From an uncultured Planctomycetaceae bacterium (lineage in GTDB: Bacteria > Planctomycetota > Planctomycetia > Pirellulales > Pirellulaceae), in assembly GCA_903927685.1 (NCBI GenBank), contig CAIYOB010000769.1, positions 1 through 35,158 of the forward strand: 35,158 nucleotides of DNA. Direction: 5' to 3'. The notes under the pieces were generated by a model. That model saw nothing but the letters and a program-made list of their open reading frames with translations, was not told the DNA's origin and did no database searches. Shown here piece after piece: positions 23,810 to 31,512 of the stretch. The position numbers and the translations under genes were made by a program. The first letter of the stretch is position 1. The number at the start of each line of letters is the position of its first letter.

Positions 23810-25099
23810 CTACGGCACCACGGGCTCCCAGCCCGGTTCGTACTCGCGGCGCCACAGCTTCAGGGCCTCCTCGTCATTCAGGATGTGCCCGTTCTGCGGG
23901 TCGGTGGTCAGGGTCCTGCCGGTCCGCTGGGCGATGTTGCCCAGGTGGCACAGCAGCGTGCTCTTGTGGCCTTCGGCAATCTCGGCGTTCAGGTTCAGCG
24001 GCTGGTCGTTGCGGATCGCGTCCAGCAGGTTCACGATGTGCTCGATATCGCCCACGCTGGGACTGCCGAACTTGCCGACTTCCTTGTCGCTCGGATCGAA
24101 CACCGTGTAGGTCCCGTTTTCTGCCAGATCCAGAGCGCCGTTTTCGCCGTAGAAGGTCACGAATCGGCGATCGTGCTTGTTGCAGCTCAGGCCCTCCCAG
24201 GTGACCTGGCGACGGCCTTCGAATTCCAGGCCGACGGTCTGCGTATCAGGCGTTTCCTGGTCGTCCTGGTAGCGATAGCGGCCGCCCGACGAAGTCACGC
24301 GGATCGGGAACTCGGCGCCCAGGCCCCAGCGGCACAGATCCAGGGTGTGAACTCCATTGTTGCCCAGTTCGCCGTTGCCCCAGTGCCAGAACCAGTGCCA
24401 ATGATAGGGGATGCGGTTGTCGACGTACGGGACGCGGGGTGCGGGGCCTTGCCACAGGTCGTAATCCAGCCCGGCCGGGACCGCGGCCGCTTTGCCGACT
24501 CCGATCGAAGGCCGCAGGTTGCTGTACCAGCTGCGGGCCAGGTACACGCGGCCGATGATCCCGTCGCGCAGCTTCTGCATCGCCTCGATCGTTCCCGGGC
24601 TGCTCCTCCGCTGCGATCCCATCTGCACCGCACGGTTGGACTTGCGAGCCGCCTGGACCATCAGTTCGCCCTCGTGCGGATTGTGGCAGCAGGGCTTTTC
24701 GACGTACACGTGCTTGCCGGCGGCACAGGCCAGGATCGTGGCGGGGGCATGCCAGTGGTTCGGGGCGGCGCAGATCAACAGGTCGACTTCGGCGTCGTCC
24801 AGGATGCGGCGGAAATCGCCGGCGATCTGCGGGGCCGTGCCCACCGTGCCTTCCAGTAACTTGGCGCCGTTTTCGGCGCGGCTCTGGTCGGGATCGCACA
24901 CGTATTTGATCACTACGCCGGGCTGGGCCGCAAAGCTTGTCATCAAGCTGCGGCCCCGGCTCAACCCCATCACGCCGGCCACAATCGTCTTGGCGGGGGA
25001 TTCCTGCGCCGCGGCCGCTTGACGCAGTACGCTCGCCACCGCGACCGAGCCCGCGGCGGCCTGTCCCAGGAACGTTCGCCGAGTCACCTGCTGGGCCAT
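23810..25099 (-). CDS. Gfo/Idh/MocA-family oxidoreductase with twin-arginine signal
   Basis: 429 residues. A Tat leader (QQVTRRTFLGQAAAGSVAVA) precedes a Rossmann fold that carries VAGVMGLSRGRSLM in place of the canonical GxGxxG, CAAPNHWHAPATI, and VEKPCCHNPHEG with the catalytic-position Lys. The C-terminal half has GNGELGNNGVHTLDLCRW, as in the enzyme at 10918-12438. Start at 25099 has GGGGAGG seven bases upstream; the open frame to 25390 is a repeat-containing extension without a leader. Predicted exported sugar or polyol oxidoreductase of unknown substrate. It is convergent with the DMFase-like gene (90 bp apart). Confidence 0.88.
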   Translation of the reverse strand: MAQQVTRRTFLGQAAAGSVAVASVLRQAAAAQESPAKTIVAGVMGLSRGRSLMTSFAAQPGVVIKYVCDPDQSRAENGAKLLEGTVGTAPQIAGDFRRILDDAEVDLLICAAPNHWHAPATILACAAGKHVYVEKPCCHNPHEGELMVQAARKSNRAVQMGSQRRSSPGTIEAMQKLRDGIIGRVYLARSWYSNLRPSIGVGKAAAVPAGLDYDLWQGPAPRVPYVDNRIPYHWHWFWHWGNGELGNNGVHTLDLCRWGLGAEFPIRVTSSGGRYRYQDDQETPDTQTVGLEFEGRRQVTWEGLSCNKHDRRFVTFYGENGALDLAENGTYTVFDPSDKEVGKFGSPSVGDIEHIVNLLDAIRNDQPLNLNAEIAEGHKSTLLCHLGNIAQRTGRTLTTDPQNGHILNDEEALKLWRREYEPGWEPVVP

Positions 25100-25229
25100 C
25101 TTCGTGCCTCCCCTGAAATGAAAGCGTTTGCCAGGGTCATTAAATCGCATTGGCCAGGTGGCGTCTACGGGAGAAGGGGTACGGGGGCTGGAGACATGCG
25201 GGGACTGGGAGGAAAACAGCTTGTCCATC

Positions 25230-25329
25230 GGAACCCGAAGCGTGAGCGAGGAATGAGCGGAATACGGCACGACCTCTCGCTGACGCGTCGGGTTATGGTG
25301 TCCCTCGCTGACGTGTGGGGTTATGGTGT
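25230..25329. repeat. three copies of a ~20-26 bp REP-like repeat
   Basis: Copy one (25230-25252) is in one orientation: AACCCGAAGCGTGAGCGAG. Copies two (25276-25301) and three (25304-25329) are inverted relative to it and repeat directly with a 28-bp offset, sharing CTCGCTGACG and GGTTATGGTGT. Copy one reverse-complemented differs from copy two at two of 19 positions. I associate this motif with dispersed repeats common in planctomycete genomes; that association is recalled, not tested. Confidence 0.7.
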
Positions 25330-25374
25330 TGGCCCGACGGGCCGATACTGCCCAGGCCGCCACTGCCCGGGGGC

Positions 25375-25403
25375 CTGCCGTCGTCGCCACGATTGACTAC
25401 AAT
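25375..25403 (+). promoter_or_regulatory. candidate leaderless promoter of recG
   Basis: CTGCCG at 25375-25380, a 17-base spacer and TACAAT at 25398-25403. Transcription would begin about 25410-25411, at or next to the ATG, giving a leaderless message. No Shine-Dalgarno precedes this ATG. Confidence 0.4.
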
Positions 25404-25410
25404 TCCCGGC

Positions 25411-27504
25411 ATGAACACCCCCGATCGACAAGACGCTCGACAACGCCTGGCGACCCCGATCCAGTTCGTCAAGGGCATCGGGCCTCAGCTGGCTCCCCTG
25501 CTGGAGCGACTGGGGCTGCGGACGGCCAGTGATCTGCTGTTCTTCTTCCCCCGCGATTATCACGACGCCAGCCGAGTCTTGAGGGTCAACGAACTCGTCG
25601 AGGACCAGGCGGCCAGCGTCTGCGGGGTGGTCGAGGAAGTGGAACTGCGCAACACGGGCACCGGCCGAACGCTGCTGGGCGTGCTGGTCCGTCAGGATCA
25701 GGAGTACCTGCGGGCGCTGTGGTTCAACCAGCCGTACCTGCGCGACCGCTTTCGCCGGGGCGCGCGTGTGCTGCTGTCCGGCACGCCGCGGTTCCAGGGC
25801 TGCCGCTGGGAAATGGTCCACCCGCGAGTCGAGGGACTCGAAGGCGACCAGCAGGTCACATCCGGCAGCATCTTGCCGCTGTACTCGCTAACCGAGGGCT
25901 TGAAACAGCCGCACCTGCGGCGGATCGTCCGTGCGGCGGTCGAGACCTACGCCGGGCTGCTGGACGAGGTGTTCCCGGAGGACTACCTGCGCGAGCACGA
26001 CTTGCTGTCGATCCAGGCGGCGGTGACCGAGATCCACGTGCCCAGCGATCCGGCCAAGCTGGCCCGGGCCCGCCGCCGGTTCATCTACCAGGAATTGTTG
26101 GTCCTGCAAGTGGCCTTGGCGCTGCGCAAACAGCAGCGCGGCCAGGGTAGCCGGAGTCCCACCTTGGTCGCCGATGCCAAGATCGACGCGCGGATCCGCC
26201 GCTTGTTTCCGTTTGAGCTGACGGCGGCCCAGAACCAGGCGATCCAGGAGATCGTTGCCGACCTGGCTCGGCCGACACCGATGAACCGCCTGTTGCAGGG
26301 CGACGTGGGCAGCGGCAAGACGGTGGTGGCCGAGTACGCGATGCTGGTCGCCGTGGCGCACGGCTATCAAGCGGCTTTGATGGCCCCGACCGAGATCCTG
26401 GCGCGGCAGCACGCGGCGACCTTGCAGCGCGACTTGCGGGAGAGCCGGGTGCGGATCCGGCTGTTGACCGGGTCCCTGACGGCGGCTCAACGGCGCGAGA
26501 TCCGCGACCAGTTGGCGGCCGGCGAAGCGGACTTGATCGTCGGCACGCAGGCCCTGTTGCAGGAGGAACTCGACTGGTCCAAGCTGGCGGTGGTAGTGAT
26601 CGACGAGCAGCACAAGTTCGGCGTCAACCAGCGGGCGGCCCTGCGGCGTTCGGCGTCCGATCCGCACTATCTGGTCATGACGGCCACGCCGATTCCCCGC
26701 ACGGTCTCGATGACGCTGTTCGGCGACCTGGACGTGTCAGTGCTGCGTGACGCGCCGCCGGGCCGTGCGGCGGTGCACACATATCTGGGCGCGCCGGCGG
26801 AACGCGGCCGCTGGTGGGAGTTTTTCCGCAAGAAGCTCCGCGAGGGCCGGCAGGGCTACGTGATCGCGCCGCACGTCGAAGCGGCCGAGGAGGCGGCGGT
26901 GGCGAGCGTGCAGGAGTCGTTCGAGGCCCTGGCCAACGGCGAACTGGCCGACTTTCGCCTGGATCTGATGCACGGCCGGCTGAGCGCGGAGGATAAGGAC
27001 GCCGTGATGCGGGACTTTCAGAACGGCAAGACGCAAGTCCTGGTGGCCACCTCGGTGGTCGAAGTCGGCATCGACGTTCCCAACGCGACCTTGATGACCA
27101 TCGAAGACGCAGACCGGTTTGGGCTGGCTCAGTTGCACCAGATGCGGGGCCGCGTCAGCCGCGGCAAGTTCCCGGGGTATGTCTGCGTCTTCGCCGACGT
27201 GAAAACCGACCAGGCCCGCGAGCGGCTGGATGCCTTTTGCCAGACCACCGATGGTTTCGCGCTGGCCGAACTGGATTTTCGCCTGCGCGGGCCGGGCAGC
27301 CTGTTCAGCCTGCAGCAGCACGGCTTGCCCGCTTTCCACATCGCCGACCTGACGCGGGACACCGAGGTCGTGGCCGAGGCCCGCCGGGACGCCCAGACGC
27401 TCGTCGGCGACGGCATCCTGCTGGCTCGTCCCGAGTTCGCCCGGCTGCGGCAGATGGCGGCCCGGCGCTACGGCCAGGCCCTGGAATTGGCCGACGTGGG
27501 CTAG
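25411..27504 (+). CDS. recG: ATP-dependent DNA helicase RecG
   Basis: 697 residues, cytoplasmic superfamily 2 translocase that remodels stalled replication forks and Holliday junctions. Domains: an N-terminal helix-hairpin-like part (VKGIGPQLAPLLERLGLRTASDLLFFFPRDYHD), the OB-fold wedge (about 65-160), a Walker A GDVGSGKT at about 297-304, the DEQH box at about 398 (followed by KFG, where E. coli has RFG), MTATPIPRTVSM, VVEVGIDVPNAT, and the C-terminal RFGLAQLHQMRGRVSRG and FRLRGPG (TRG region). The ATG at 25411 is the first that fits the family; the open frame to 25315 lacks a start region. Ends 36 bp from the convergent mu-protocadherin-like gene. Confidence 0.95.
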   Translation: MNTPDRQDARQRLATPIQFVKGIGPQLAPLLERLGLRTASDLLFFFPRDYHDASRVLRVNELVEDQAASVCGVVEEVELRNTGTGRTLLGVLVRQDQEYLRALWFNQPYLRDRFRRGARVLLSGTPRFQGCRWEMVHPRVEGLEGDQQVTSGSILPLYSLTEGLKQPHLRRIVRAAVETYAGLLDEVFPEDYLREHDLLSIQAAVTEIHVPSDPAKLARARRRFIYQELLVLQVALALRKQQRGQGSRSPTLVADAKIDARIRRLFPFELTAAQNQAIQEIVADLARPTPMNRLLQGDVGSGKTVVAEYAMLVAVAHGYQAALMAPTEILARQHAATLQRDLRESRVRIRLLTGSLTAAQRREIRDQLAAGEADLIVGTQALLQEELDWSKLAVVVIDEQHKFGVNQRAALRRSASDPHYLVMTATPIPRTVSMTLFGDLDVSVLRDAPPGRAAVHTYLGAPAERGRWWEFFRKKLREGRQGYVIAPHVEAAEEAAVASVQESFEALANGELADFRLDLMHGRLSAEDKDAVMRDFQNGKTQVLVATSVVEVGIDVPNATLMTIEDADRFGLAQLHQMRGRVSRGKFPGYVCVFADVKTDQARERLDAFCQTTDGFALAELDFRLRGPGSLFSLQQHGLPAFHIADLTRDTEVVAEARRDAQTLVGDGILLARPEFARLRQMAARRYGQALELADVG

Positions 27505-27540
27505 GGCGAATGAGCGAGATGTCATGCTGCCGCTGCCGGT

Positions 27541-28734
27541 CTAGCTGCCCCGAGGGGCCGGAGTTCCGCTGGCTGCATGATGCGGCAATCGTACCAGCAG
27601 CCATTGCTCCGTCCGATCCGGGCCATAGTGCAGCAGCGCCGGGGCTTGGTCTTGGGTCAAGTTGTAGAGCCCGGCCTCGACGACATTGCTGGAATTGGCG
27701 CCAATCGTCCAGGCCACGCGTTGCGTCTTCCTGTCCAGCGAGCCGTGCAGGGGCAAGGTCTCTCCCGCCGCGACATTGGTGTAATTTCCCCGGACGACGC
27801 CTGCCTTGTTAATCGCCAGCTGGACGATCATCGTCGGCTTGGTTTGGTCTTGATGCGCAAGCGAGAACACGCCCAGCGGCAACCAGGGCTCGCCCGCCGC
27901 ATCGACGTCTGTCGTGGCGAGGGTTCGAGCTTGCTGGTAGTACTCAGCGCCGGCAGCGACTTTGGTCCGGTTCACATAGACGTCGTTGTCTCGGTAGACG
28001 ACGTTTGTACCGTAATTGAAGTTCCACGGCTGCCCGAGCGGTGCGCCTAGCCAGGCCGCCAGCGTCTCCCACGCGGCCGGCATCCAGACGTCCACGTCGG
28101 TTCCGGCTGCCGGTCGCCAAGCCGCGGGGAAGTCTCGATACCACTCGGCCGAGTACAGGTCATCGGGCCGCCAGTTCCGCCGGATCTGTGCCGCGTGGTC
28201 GCTCACTTCGACATCGGCGAGCGACTTCACGTCGCGTTGGCCGCCGGTGCCCGCGTTGCCGAGCAGGTGAAGCCCGCCGTCGGAAGGCAGCGCGGGGCCG
28301 GCGCCCAGGGCCGGCCCCGCGGCGCTGTCGTCGACCGGGAGGACGCCGTCCTCGGTCTGCACGTCCGTCGGCCCGTCGTGCGCGGAGTACGGCCGTCCGT
28401 ACCCTTCCAGGAATCCGCCCATCCCCCGCGCCGGATCACTGCCCGGGCGGTCGTACCGGTCCAGCAATTCCAGCCGCAGGCCCGCCGGGTCGACGGCGGA
28501 TTCGTCCGGCACACCCAGGAATGAGCCCAGGCGGGGGTTGGCCCGCGCCGGCGACGTGTACGCAAATCGCGAGGCCTGCAGACTGCCGCCAAAGTTCCCA
28601 TACGCGGCGGGCGGAGCGCCCGGTGTCGTGGCGTAACTGCCATAGCCACCGAAGCCGCGTGCCCAGACAGTCGGTTCCGCGGCCAGCCAAGCGAGGCTGC
28701 CGCCCAGAAGTAACGCCAGCAAGCGTGTGTTCAT
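27541..28734 (-). CDS. exported mu-protocadherin-like protein
   Basis: 397 residues: signal peptide (about 1-26, ending AEPTVWARG), a glycine/tyrosine-rich low-complexity region, a linker, and a C-terminal domain from about 215 containing NFNYGTNVVYRDNDVYVN and EYYQQARTLATT. That pattern I know from planctomycete proteins annotated mu-protocadherin/putative cell-surface protein, whose function is unknown. The start at 28734 has GGGAGG seven bases upstream. It is the last gene of a run of six on the minus strand, 37 bp after the SnoaL-like gene. Predicted exported, perhaps surface-exposed; inference from the signal and composition. Confidence 0.8.
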   Translation of the reverse strand: MNTRLLALLLGGSLAWLAAEPTVWARGFGGYGSYATTPGAPPAAYGNFGGSLQASRFAYTSPARANPRLGSFLGVPDESAVDPAGLRLELLDRYDRPGSDPARGMGGFLEGYGRPYSAHDGPTDVQTEDGVLPVDDSAAGPALGAGPALPSDGGLHLLGNAGTGGQRDVKSLADVEVSDHAAQIRRNWRPDDLYSAEWYRDFPAAWRPAAGTDVDVWMPAAWETLAAWLGAPLGQPWNFNYGTNVVYRDNDVYVNRTKVAAGAEYYQQARTLATTDVDAAGEPWLPLGVFSLAHQDQTKPTMIVQLAINKAGVVRGNYTNVAAGETLPLHGSLDRKTQRVAWTIGANSSNVVEAGLYNLTQDQAPALLHYGPDRTEQWLLVRLPHHAASGTPAPRGS

Positions 28735-28771
28735 TGTCGTCCCTCCCGACGATTGAGGTTCTCGTGGTTGA

Positions 28772-29722
28772 TCACTGGGCCGGGGCGGGGGCCTGACGCC
28801 GCAGGACCACTTCGCCCGTATCCGGCAACGGTTGGGTACCCGCCCTCCGACCGATGGACTGCCAGACCAATTCATCGTCGCTGCGCCGGGACAGGTGACT
28901 GAGCGCGTAGGTCGGCGTGCCATCCGCGGTGGCCCCGGTCGCTTCGACCAGCCATCCCGGGCTGTGCGGCGCCCACGTCCCGATCGCATGGCCGCCATCC
29001 GGGCTGAACGCCCAGGAGCCGATCTGGGCTCGCAGGGGGTCCCAACCGATGATTTCCAGGTTCGAAGCCGCCGGGGCTTGGCCCGCTTGAACCGTCGACG
29101 TCTTGGCGAGGAAATGCTTGCCCGGGAGCCAGCGGAACTCGACTTTCGCGGTCGTGTCCCCGCGGGCTGCGGTCCAAGTGCCTTCCAGCCACGCCAGTTC
29201 GGCCAGTCGTGCGGGGCTGGCGGCGACCTCCAGCCGACTGTCCCGCACGCTGGTCATGCGCCACTGGCCGTCGCGTTTGACGTGGACCGCCGAGTAGCGG
29301 CTGACGGACGGCGGCACCAGCGGAAACGGCCCCAACGATGCGCGTCCGTCCTCGATTGCCGTATCGTCGGTGGCCAGGCGGACGGCATCTACGACAACCC
29401 GGATCTGCACGCCCGGGTGCTCGGCGAAGAAAGCCGCATAAGCCTTCTCGATCTGGGCTTTCCCCTGGTATCGCGTTCCGTCGTCGTCGACATAGTCTCC
29501 GTCGTCGGTCCAGCAGGCGGCCACCGCCGCCGCATCACCGCGATTGAACGCCTGGGCAAATGCCGCGGCGGTCTGCCGGATCGCCTGGTCGGCTTCGGCA
29601 GCCGGACCAGCAGGCGGCTTGTCCGCGGGAGACGGCGCGGACGTCTTCTCCTGGGCCGGCACGCCGGCAGATATCCCCAGGATCAGGAGTACAAGCGGCA
29701 CGGTGCGACAGGTGGACTTCAT
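28772..29722 (-). CDS. exported SnoaL/NTF2-like protein
   Basis: 316 residues: signal peptide (about 1-23, ending GVPAQE), a short proline-rich linker, then an NTF2/SnoaL-like domain (about 45-165) of the SgcJ/EcaC type: AFAQAFNRGDAAAVAACWTDDGDYVDDDG, QGKAQIEKAYAAFFAEHP, then VDAVRLATDDTAIEDG. The second half (about 175-300: LEGTWTAARGDTTAKVEFRW, NLEIIGWDPLRAQIG) resembles lipocalin-like or DUF1579-type beta-barrels, so this is a two-domain protein. Catalytic role, if any, is unknown. GAGGAG stands six bases before the ATG. It is 39 bp from the TMEM175-type gene and probably cotranscribed with it. Confidence 0.82.
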   Translation of the reverse strand: MKSTCRTVPLVLLILGISAGVPAQEKTSAPSPADKPPAGPAAEADQAIRQTAAAFAQAFNRGDAAAVAACWTDDGDYVDDDGTRYQGKAQIEKAYAAFFAEHPGVQIRVVVDAVRLATDDTAIEDGRASLGPFPLVPPSVSRYSAVHVKRDGQWRMTSVRDSRLEVAASPARLAELAWLEGTWTAARGDTTAKVEFRWLPGKHFLAKTSTVQAGQAPAASNLEIIGWDPLRAQIGSWAFSPDGGHAIGTWAPHSPGWLVEATGATADGTPTYALSHLSRRSDDELVWQSIGRRAGTQPLPDTGEVVLRRQAPAPAQ

Positions 29723-29761
29723 AAGTGACTCCTCGAATCGATCTGTGGGAAAGCGGATTGC

Positions 29762-30433
29762 TCAGTTGTCTTCTTCGCCGCCGGCCTCGACGATCTCGGG
29801 CCAATGCGCATCGACCCGGCGATGGGACGCGTAGACCAGTGGAATCGTCAGGAATACGGCGTGCCCGAGACGCACGTTCAAGAACGAGACGGCCACGGCT
29901 GCCAGGCAGATCACGGGACCGGTCAGGATCCGGAGCGTCATGCTGCGAACCACGTCGGGATCGATCTTTGGCCAGACGACTGGCTCGACCCTGTTGGCAT
30001 ACCACCAGATCGCCGCCAGGGACAGACCGCACGCCACATTGACGGCCGCGAAGACGATGATCACCAGCGGCTCGTAGCGATAGGTCCCGATCATCTCGGT
30101 GACGAAGGGTACGAGGGTCAAGAAGAACAGGAACCCCATGTTCAGCCAGATCAGCCGGCGGCTGCCGTGCCGAAAGTAGTGGAACATCGCGTTGTGCTGC
30201 AGCCAGTAGGTGGCGGTCAGGGCAAACGCGATCGCATAGACCACCACCTGGTACTCGATCTTATGCAGGAACGAGAAAAAGCCCTCGGTGGAGAAGTGGT
30301 GATCCTGAGGCACGTCGATCCCCAAGACCAGCAACGTGATGACGACGGCAATCACGCCATCGCTGAGCGCGTTCAGCCGATCGAGCATCAGCGAGCCCGC
30401 CTCCGATTTGCCCGCCAGCGTCCAACGCTTCAT
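29762..30433 (-). CDS. TMEM175-family cation channel-like protein
   Basis: 223 residues with six predicted membrane segments. The first carries Arg19-LNAL-Ser24-Asp25-GVIAVVITLLVL, the TMEM175/DUF1211 signature R-x-x-x-F-S-D-G with Phe replaced by Leu at 23. A second family block is the segment following YAIAFALTATYWLQHNAMFHYFR. Bacterial TMEM175 homologues are potassium-permeable leak channels without the canonical selectivity filter; whether this one conducts K+ is inference. Its ATG overlaps the end of the carbonic-anhydrase-like gene by four bases, so the two are translationally coupled, and they lie in one transcript with the PHA-system gene upstream. Confidence 0.87.
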   Translation of the reverse strand: MKRWTLAGKSEAGSLMLDRLNALSDGVIAVVITLLVLGIDVPQDHHFSTEGFFSFLHKIEYQVVVYAIAFALTATYWLQHNAMFHYFRHGSRRLIWLNMGFLFFLTLVPFVTEMIGTYRYEPLVIIVFAAVNVACGLSLAAIWWYANRVEPVVWPKIDPDVVRSMTLRILTGPVICLAAVAVSFLNVRLGHAVFLTIPLVYASHRRVDAHWPEIVEAGGEEDN

Positions 30434-31170
30434 GGCCCCACCTTGTCCCCCGTTTCAATGACGCCGTGGTCCCGAATTTCGAGCCAATCCTCTTCGTCCG
30501 GGCCCGTATTGATGACCACCGCGCCGACATACACGATTCGTGCGCCGCGGAACTCGTCGCGAGCGAGATCCATCAGGTGCTGGACCTGACGGTGGACGAG
30601 GGAGTAAGCGACCTTCGTGACTTCGGTTGCCGGGAATTCGGCCGCCAGAATGCGTGCTCGAAAAGGCCACAGCACGCGTTCGAGAAACACCTGCTGCTGG
30701 TCGTCCCCCCCGGGCCAGGAAGTGTCGGGCTCCAGCTCTTCCAGCTCTTTCCGTTGTTCCATCCGCGCCACAGCAGCCATCAGGGCACCACACGACTTCG
30801 TGTCGCAGGTCTGGCCAGGTCGCCTCATCCAGCCCCAGACGCCGTCCCGCGTCAAGCCGACGTGCGGACCGTAGATCAACAGCGCCGTGCCATTGTCAGG
30901 TACGTGATGGGCGAACGCCTGCATGGCGGTTCGCCCGCAGTGCGGCAAACCGCCCAGCCCTCCCAAGGTGAAGGGCCCCCAGAAATCCCGGCTCATGTCC
31001 TTACTGGCCAGGATATCGTCACTGCAGGCCGAGGTCCCGAGCAGGATCGTGCTTCGATCAGCCCCATACCGACGATCCAATTGCTCCCGCAGCCAGCGGC
31101 GAGCGTCTGCCAGTGGGCAGGCGTCGGGAAAGTGGGCGGTGAGGCTGTCGCGCCAAGTCTGGGTCGCCAT
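30430..31170 (-). CDS. LCIB/LCIC-type (theta) carbonic anhydrase homologue
   Basis: 246 residues. Seen: the C49-S-D51 motif in TSACSDDI, LGGLGGLPHCGRTAMQAFAHHVPDNG (His88-89), YGPHVGLTRDG, and Cys127 in KSCGAL, together with RRPGQ. These match the limiting-CO2-inducible B/C family, which adopts a beta-carbonic-anhydrase fold with a Cys-His-Cys zinc site and an Asp next to it. So the likely reaction is CO2/bicarbonate interconversion in the cytoplasm. No signal peptide. It starts one base after the PHA-system gene's stop and its end overlaps the TMEM175-type start. The family is best known from algae and diatoms; bacterial members are far less studied. Confidence in the family is good; activity is untested here. 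Confidence 0.78.
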   Translation of the reverse strand: MATQTWRDSLTAHFPDACPLADARRWLREQLDRRYGADRSTILLGTSACSDDILASKDMSRDFWGPFTLGGLGGLPHCGRTAMQAFAHHVPDNGTALLIYGPHVGLTRDGVWGWMRRPGQTCDTKSCGALMAAVARMEQRKELEELEPDTSWPGGDDQQQVFLERVLWPFRARILAAEFPATEVTKVAYSLVHRQVQHLMDLARDEFRGARIVYVGAVVINTGPDEEDWLEIRDHGVIETGDKVGP

Positions 31171-31171
31171 G

Positions 31172-31474
31172 TTACGCCAGGGCCTGCGTCAATTCCGCCA
31201 CGATCGAATTCTGAATGGTGCCGCGGAACGGCAGCGCGAGCAGGGGCAAGTGGCCGTCGACACGGACGAACTTGTCTTCGACGGTCAGCGTCCCCTTCAC
31301 GGTCACACCGGTCGTGGTCAGGGAGAACGCCAACACGTTTTCATTCCAGGCCCCGTCCGCGGCGCTCAGGTGCTCCTGAAACCGCTGCAGCGTCTGCTGG
31401 ACGAAGTCCTTCAAGCGGTTCGTCGCTTCGAGTTGCCCCAGGCTGTGTGCGACCTCGGCATTGAATCCCGGCAT
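31172..31474 (-). CDS. polyhydroxyalkanoic acid system family protein
   Basis: 100 residues, short and soluble. MPGFNAEVAHSLGQLEATNRLKD followed by a WNENVLAFSLTTTGVTVKGTL block and VRVDGHLPLLALPFRGTIQNSI matches the small PHA-system family (PHA_gran_rgn), seen near polyhydroxyalkanoate genes in some bacteria. The molecular role of that family is not established. The ATG at 31474 is preferred over the GTG at 31480 because AAGGA stands seven bases before it. It is followed after one base by the carbonic-anhydrase-like gene. No phaC or phaR gene is visible in this window, so a link with PHA granules is only suggested by family name. Confidence 0.75.
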   Translation of the reverse strand: MPGFNAEVAHSLGQLEATNRLKDFVQQTLQRFQEHLSAADGAWNENVLAFSLTTTGVTVKGTLTVEDKFVRVDGHLPLLALPFRGTIQNSIVAELTQALA

Positions 31475-31512
31475 AAGCACGTCCTTGATTGATGTGATGC
31501 GTAGTGCGAGAC

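Larger units (their letters stand above)
25100..25410. other. intergenic region with REP-like repeats
   Basis: 311 bp between the divergent oxidoreductase and recG genes. It holds three copies of a short repeat (see 25230-25329) and a candidate recG promoter at 25375-25403. No credible ORF; the frames across it are repeat-derived peptide-like text. Confidence 0.6.
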
